A DNA stretch of 9,641 nt from Candidatus Helarchaeota archaeon. Its GTDB lineage: Archaea > Asgardarchaeota > Lokiarchaeia > Helarchaeales > HEL-GB-A. This document shows, piece by piece, positions 6,495 through 9,641 of this stretch. Below the pieces are notes generated by a model. That model saw only the letters and a program-made list of their open reading frames with translations. It was not told where the DNA came from and did no database searches. Numbering within the stretch: the stretch's first letter is position 1; every line of letters starts with the position of its first letter. Where the stretch lies: contig JABXJU010000174.1 of assembly GCA_013375405.1 (NCBI GenBank), positions 1 through 9,641 of the forward strand. The letters run 5' to 3'. Made by a program: the position numbers and the translations under genes.

Positions 6495-8468
6495 ATGCCT
6501 CGCTTTCAATTACGAGCTCCATTTCAACCGACTGGGGACCAACCCGGAGCAATCGCAGGATTAGTGGATGGTTTACAGGCGGGAAAAAAGTTTCAGACAT
6601 TATTAGGCGCTACGGGAACGGGAAAGACGTACACCATTGCGAATGTCATCCAAGCAGTCCAAAAGTCCACACTCATCATTTCCCACAATAAAACCTTGGC
6701 CGCCCAATTATACCGGGAATATAAAGAATTCTTTCCTAATAATGCGGTGGAATTCTTTGTAAGCTATTATGATTATTACCAACCAGAGGCTTATGTTCCT
6801 TCGAGAGATCTTTATGTTGACAAAGAGACTTCAGTAAATCCTGAAATTGCGAAGCTCAGGCTTTCGACAATCAGATCACTTTTAACAAGGAAAGATGTTA
6901 TTGTGATTGCAAGTGTGAGTTGCATTTACGGGCTGGCGGATCCAAAAGAATTGATTAGCTTAATCCCGACTTTAGAGATAGGACAAATTATTGATCGGGA
7001 TAAAATCCTCCAAAATCTTGTAGTTATTCAATACCAGCGAGATAATTTTGATTTCAAACCTGGGACCTTTCGTGTCAGAGGTGATACTATTGATATATAT
7101 CCCGCAACTGGGGAAGCGGCCTATCGGATCGAGATGTTCGGTGATGAAATTGAAAAGATAATTGAAATTGATCCCCTTACGGGAAAAACTATCCACCCTC
7201 GTGAAAAAATCCAATTTTTTCCGGCTGTCGAATTCATTTCAACAGAGGCGCGGATTGAAAACGCAATTCCTATAATCAAAAGAGATTTGGAAGCGAGAGT
7301 TGCAGAATTTGAACATGAAAATAAATTAGTAGAGCGTCACCGATTACGTGCAAAGACCAATTACGACATAGAAATGCTACGGGAAAGTGGTTGGTGTCAC
7401 GGCATTGAAAATTATACGGTTTATTTAACTGACCAAGAACCGGGTGGGGCACCGTTTACCCTCGTAGATTATTTTCCAAAAGATGAGTTTCTCATGATTA
7501 TCGATGAGAGCCACGTTACGATGCCCCAAATAGGAGGAATGTATCTCGGTAATTTATCCCGTAAGAAGAACCTTGTAGATTATGGGTTTCGACTTCCAAC
7601 AGCCCATGACAATAGACCGCTTAGATTCGATGAATTTGAAACAAAAATCCCTCAAATTATTTTCACCACTGCAACACCAGGTCCTTATGCACGTAAACAT
7701 TCGCAAAGAATTGTAGAACAGCTGATTAGACCAACGGGTATTGTAGATCCTGAGATAGAAGTCCGTCCAGTTCAAAATCAAGTTGAAGATCTCATTGCTG
7801 AAATTCAACAACGCGTGGCAATGAATGATCGCGTCTTAGTTACGACTTTAACGAAGCGCATGGCTGAATATTTAGCTGAGTACCTCGTAGAACAGGGGAT
7901 TCATGCTCAATATCTTCATTCTGAAATCGAAACTATTGAACGTACCCTTCTCCTCCGCAATCTCCGATATGGAAACCAAAATGGAGGATTTGATGTACTT
8001 GTGGGGATAAATCTGTTACGTGAAGGTCTTGATTTACCAGAAGTTTCCCTAGTGGCGATTCTTGATGCTGATAAAGAAGGCTTTTTACGTTCTGAGACTG
8101 CCTTAATTCAAACATTTGGCAGGGCTTCGAGGAACATTCAAGGCAAAGTAATATTATACGCGGACCAAATGACGAACTCTATGAAAAGAGCAATTGATGA
8201 GACAGATCGCCGGCGGGAAAAACAACTGGCTTATAACTTAACCCACAACATACAACCGAGCCCAATTATAAAACCTATTCGAGCTATGATTGAATCAATT
8301 CCTGAGAAACCATTTAAAATAATGACTGAAAAATTACCAAAAGCTGATCTTCCCTTATATATTCAGGAATTAGAAAAAAGCATGCGCGAAGCTGCAGAAC
8401 TTCTTGAGTTCGAGAAAGCAGCTGCCATTCGCGATAAAATTAAGGAACTACGACAGATCCTTACTTAG
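6495..8468 (+). CDS. UvrB, excinuclease ABC subunit B
   Basis: This is the damage-verifying DNA helicase of nucleotide excision repair: loaded by UvrA, it opens DNA at the lesion with a beta-hairpin and recruits UvrC. From ATG 6495 it has 657 aa, normal for the family. Visible are the N-terminal FQPTGDQP (10-17), Walker A GATGTGKT (38-45), the hairpin YYDYYQPEAY (91-100), the DESH Walker B (337-340), ATPG of motif III, VGINLLREGLDLPEV, and motif VI GRASRN (542-547). A C-terminal UVR domain (about 617-655) is the partner of the one in UvrC. Family members start within a few residues of this ATG, and the upstream TTG at 6435 would add an unconserved 20-residue tail. No uvrA is in the window; uvrC lies about 5 kb away on the other strand. 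Confidence 0.97.
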   Translation: MPRFQLRAPFQPTGDQPGAIAGLVDGLQAGKKFQTLLGATGTGKTYTIANVIQAVQKSTLIISHNKTLAAQLYREYKEFFPNNAVEFFVSYYDYYQPEAYVPSRDLYVDKETSVNPEIAKLRLSTIRSLLTRKDVIVIASVSCIYGLADPKELISLIPTLEIGQIIDRDKILQNLVVIQYQRDNFDFKPGTFRVRGDTIDIYPATGEAAYRIEMFGDEIEKIIEIDPLTGKTIHPREKIQFFPAVEFISTEARIENAIPIIKRDLEARVAEFEHENKLVERHRLRAKTNYDIEMLRESGWCHGIENYTVYLTDQEPGGAPFTLVDYFPKDEFLMIIDESHVTMPQIGGMYLGNLSRKKNLVDYGFRLPTAHDNRPLRFDEFETKIPQIIFTTATPGPYARKHSQRIVEQLIRPTGIVDPEIEVRPVQNQVEDLIAEIQQRVAMNDRVLVTTLTKRMAEYLAEYLVEQGIHAQYLHSEIETIERTLLLRNLRYGNQNGGFDVLVGINLLREGLDLPEVSLVAILDADKEGFLRSETALIQTFGRASRNIQGKVILYADQMTNSMKRAIDETDRRREKQLAYNLTHNIQPSPIIKPIRAMIESIPEKPFKIMTEKLPKADLPLYIQELEKSMREAAELLEFEKAAAIRDKIKELRQILT

Positions 8469-8477
8469 AATTCATAG

Positions 8478-8492
8478 ATTTTTTGGTTTAAT
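8478..8492 (+). terminator. Possible oligo-T terminator after uvrB
   Basis: Ten bases after the uvrB stop the plus strand reads ATTTTTTGGTTTAATTT, a T-rich tract of the type that terminates archaeal transcription. There is no clear hairpin. A separate TATA box precedes the next gene, which fits termination here. Confidence 0.35.
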
Positions 8493-8528
8493 TTATCCTT
8501 ATATATTTCCTTCAAATTCAAGTTAAAT

Positions 8529-8536
8529 TTTATATA
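8529..8536 (+). promoter_or_regulatory. TATA box of the DUF151 gene
   Basis: TTTATATA, in a longer alternating TA run, is centred about 24-25 bases before ATG 8557 and about 34 before TTG 8567. Transcription would start near 8558-8560, so the mRNA would be leaderless for the ATG or carry a leader of under 10 bases for the TTG. Confidence 0.55.
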
Positions 8537-8560
8537 TATCCGCCTTCATCGTTGAGATGA

Positions 8561-8580
8561 TCAAAGTTGTTCAAAGTTGT
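8561..8580 (+). repeat. 10-base perfect tandem duplication at a gene start
   Basis: TCAAAGTTGT occurs twice in direct succession. The duplication adds one base modulo three between ATG 8557 and the body of the DUF151 gene. With one copy the gene would read ATG ATC AAA GTT GTG GAT in frame (protein MIKVVDIK...). With two copies the ATG frame ends after 22 codons and only TTG 8567 opens the real frame. Confidence 0.85.
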
Positions 8581-9160
8581 GGATATCAAACTAAGAATTG
8601 TGCGTGGACGCACAGGTCCTGCTGATAAACGATTCGAATATTCCACATTAATTGATTATATCATTAAAGATGAGGGAGGAAAAACTTTAACCATGGGGAT
8701 AACTCCTCCTGTCTATTTTTTCCTGAAACAAGTGTTAAATGAAGAACTTGATGACCTTGAACGAGTTATTTTTCACAATATTCGAAGAGAGAACCGGAAA
8801 ATTCTGAAGGACCTGTTTATAGACAATAATTTGCTGAATATTAGTTTAAAAGGGGTTTTGGTGGGAGCGGTTGATCGCATTGTGATTGATGGTATAAAAT
8901 CCGTTGGGAAACTGAATTATAATTTTTCTGCCTCAATCTATCTGAATAACGGACAACGCATTCCAAACATAATTCCATCAGATGCTGTGGTCATCGCACT
9001 TCTCGCAAATAAGAGTATATATATTACAGACTCTCTATTGGATGAAAAGGAAAAAATCGATAAAGAAATCGAAGAAAAAATGACTTCCAAAAAAGAACCT
9101 AAACCAGAAAGTGAAGATGAACAAAAAGAGGGTAAAGTACCTAAAAGTCTTTACACATAA
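8567..9160 (+). CDS. DUF151 / bifunctional nuclease (BFN) family protein
   Basis: This 197-aa protein resembles the DUF151 domain, a small alpha/beta fold; plant and some prokaryotic members are reported to have DNase and RNase activity. The best mark is IPSDAVVIALLANKSIYI (136-153), the counterpart of the family's RPSDAIALALR..PIYV segment. The middle part, TPPVYFFLKQVLN then RRENRKILKDLF, occupies the place of the usual G..EA..I and THDL segments but is divergent. From about 159 to the end the protein is a charged Lys/Glu tail, probably disordered. The only in-frame start is TTG 8567, because a TGA lies three codons upstream and a 10-base duplication displaces ATG 8557. It follows uvrB by 98 bases with its own TATA box; a repair role is conceivable but rests only on adjacency and family. 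Confidence 0.75.
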   Translation: MFKVVDIKLRIVRGRTGPADKRFEYSTLIDYIIKDEGGKTLTMGITPPVYFFLKQVLNEELDDLERVIFHNIRRENRKILKDLFIDNNLLNISLKGVLVGAVDRIVIDGIKSVGKLNYNFSASIYLNNGQRIPNIIPSDAVVIALLANKSIYITDSLLDEKEKIDKEIEEKMTSKKEPKPESEDEQKEGKVPKSLYT

Positions 9161-9189
9161 TTTACTATTCCAGATCGTATAAACTTGGA

Positions 9190-9206
9190 CAAAGTTGGAC
9201 TTTTTA
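9190..9206 (+). terminator. Weak T-run terminator after the DUF151 gene
   Basis: About 40 bases after the DUF151 stop, a run of five T (9201-9205) follows two near copies of the motif TTGGAC (9185-9200). It is a modest candidate for termination; no stable hairpin is seen. Confidence 0.2.
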
Positions 9207-9256
9207 CTAAACGTATCCAAAAAAAATATAAAGATTAGCTACTTCATAATTTATTC

Positions 9257-9265
9257 GTATATAAC
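9257..9265 (+). promoter_or_regulatory. Putative TATA box of the secreted-protein gene
   Basis: GTATATAAC lies about 65 bases before TTG 9326 and would give a leader of about 35-40 bases. A small hairpin, ATTCC...GGAAT (9278-9294), sits at the predicted start of transcription. The leader contains the Shine-Dalgarno site that fixes the start. Confidence 0.35.
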
Positions 9266-9312
9266 ATGTATAGTTTCATTCCATTTGAAGGAATAATTAG
9301 TTGAAGAATTAA

Positions 9313-9318
9313 AGGGGA
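9313..9318 (+). promoter_or_regulatory. Shine-Dalgarno site fixing a TTG start
   Basis: AGGGGA lies 7 bases before TTG 9326. It supports TTG 9326 over the other nearby TTG at 9322, whose frame ends after six codons. Confidence 0.5.
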
Positions 9319-9325
9319 AATTTGT

Positions 9326-9641
9326 TTGAGGCGATATACTAGGCATTTACTTATAGGGATACTTATTCTTTCCTTTCTGATGACTATTAGATTTAATTTA
9401 CCTGTTGAGACTGAATTGATTGAACCATTTTCTGAAAATGAATCTTGGTTAAAGATTTCTAATCAATCTATTAACATAACTACGCCAGAAAATACAACGT
9501 ATATCCTTCCGATGCACGGATATTATTTCGGAACTGAGGGTTTTGAAGATGTTGATGACGGATTCCTCCCAGATAACTGGTATTATTCTGGGGATGTAGG
9601 AACAAACGCTTCAGTTGTTGCTAGTAAAACTGACCTAAATG
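9326..9641 (+). CDS. Secreted surface protein, N-terminal part only
   Basis: The frame is open from TTG 9326 to the window edge (105 codons), so the gene is cut by the window. The start has a good Shine-Dalgarno, an in-frame TGA lies eight codons upstream, and the product opens with a classical signal or anchor sequence: MRRYTRH followed by a hydrophobic stretch (8-21). After a polar segment with several N-X-S/T sequons (38, 46, 50, 56) comes GFEDVDDGFLPDNW (72-85) and SGDVGTNASVV. That pattern resembles the opening strands of jelly-roll modules (MAM or 'choice-of-anchor J' type) found in repeated cell-surface proteins. The module assignment is from memory of the pattern and is tentative; an extracytoplasmic location is well supported. 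An internal ATG at 9380 would remove most of the signal and is unlikely. Confidence 0.75.
   Translation, partial: MRRYTRHLLIGILILSFLMTIRFNLPVETELIEPFSENESWLKISNQSINITTPENTTYILPMHGYYFGTEGFEDVDDGFLPDNWYYSGDVGTNASVVASKTDLN

Noticed and set aside
6972..8115. Three minus-strand open frames (6972-7214, 7554-7811, 7933-8115)
   Set aside because: All are antisense to conserved uvrB coding sequence, short, and lack plausible starts or domains.
9035..9220. 61-codon minus-strand open frame rich in Phe
   Set aside because: It is the antisense image of the Lys/Glu-rich tail of the DUF151 protein; the Phe runs are a by-product of GAA and AAA codons.

Overview
The window looks like a piece of archaeal chromosome, most likely from an Asgard-type archaeon; that lineage is an inference from gene content and gene style, not a proof. 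Archaeal signs are TTTATATA- or TTTAAAAA-like TATA boxes centred about 30 bases before the most likely start codons, frequent lack of a Shine-Dalgarno sequence (leaderless-style starts), oligo-T tracts after stop codons, and secreted proteins dense in N-glycosylation sequons. Bacterial-type nucleotide-excision repair genes (uvrB, uvrC) are present, as in several archaeal groups that acquired them from bacteria.

Layout. Positions 172-6391 hold five genes on the minus strand. Read in their own direction they are a MntA nucleotidyltransferase antitoxin (6391-5984), overlapping by one base a HepT HEPN toxin (5984-5544); a secreted, C-terminally anchored CBM9/DOMON-like protein (5452-4628); a large seven-helix UPF0182 membrane protein (4426-1610) with an added extracellular beta-rich C-terminus; and a compact UvrC (1458-172). 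Positions 6495-9641 hold three genes on the plus strand: uvrB (6495-8468), a DUF151/bifunctional-nuclease-family protein (8567-9160), and the 5' end of a secreted surface protein (9326 to the window edge). The two blocks diverge at about 6392-6494, where TATA boxes face both ways.

How the genes fit together. UvrB loads on DNA lesions and UvrC makes the two incisions; each carries a UVR contact domain, and no uvrA is in the window. The UvrC is unusual: GIY-YIG nuclease, cysteine cluster, UVR domain and the RNase H-like nuclease core are all there, but about 125 residues between UVR and the second nuclease and the C-terminal helix-hairpin-helix domain are absent. The HepT-MntA pair is a complete toxin-antitoxin module in distinctly AT-richer DNA, suggesting separate acquisition. 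The UPF0182 and CBM9-like proteins are neighbouring envelope proteins of unknown function.

The most unexpected small feature is a perfect 10-base tandem duplication at the 5' end of the DUF151 gene (8561-8580). It puts a well-placed ATG out of frame and leaves a TTG as the only in-frame start. I found no tRNA, rRNA, CRISPR array or insertion sequence.
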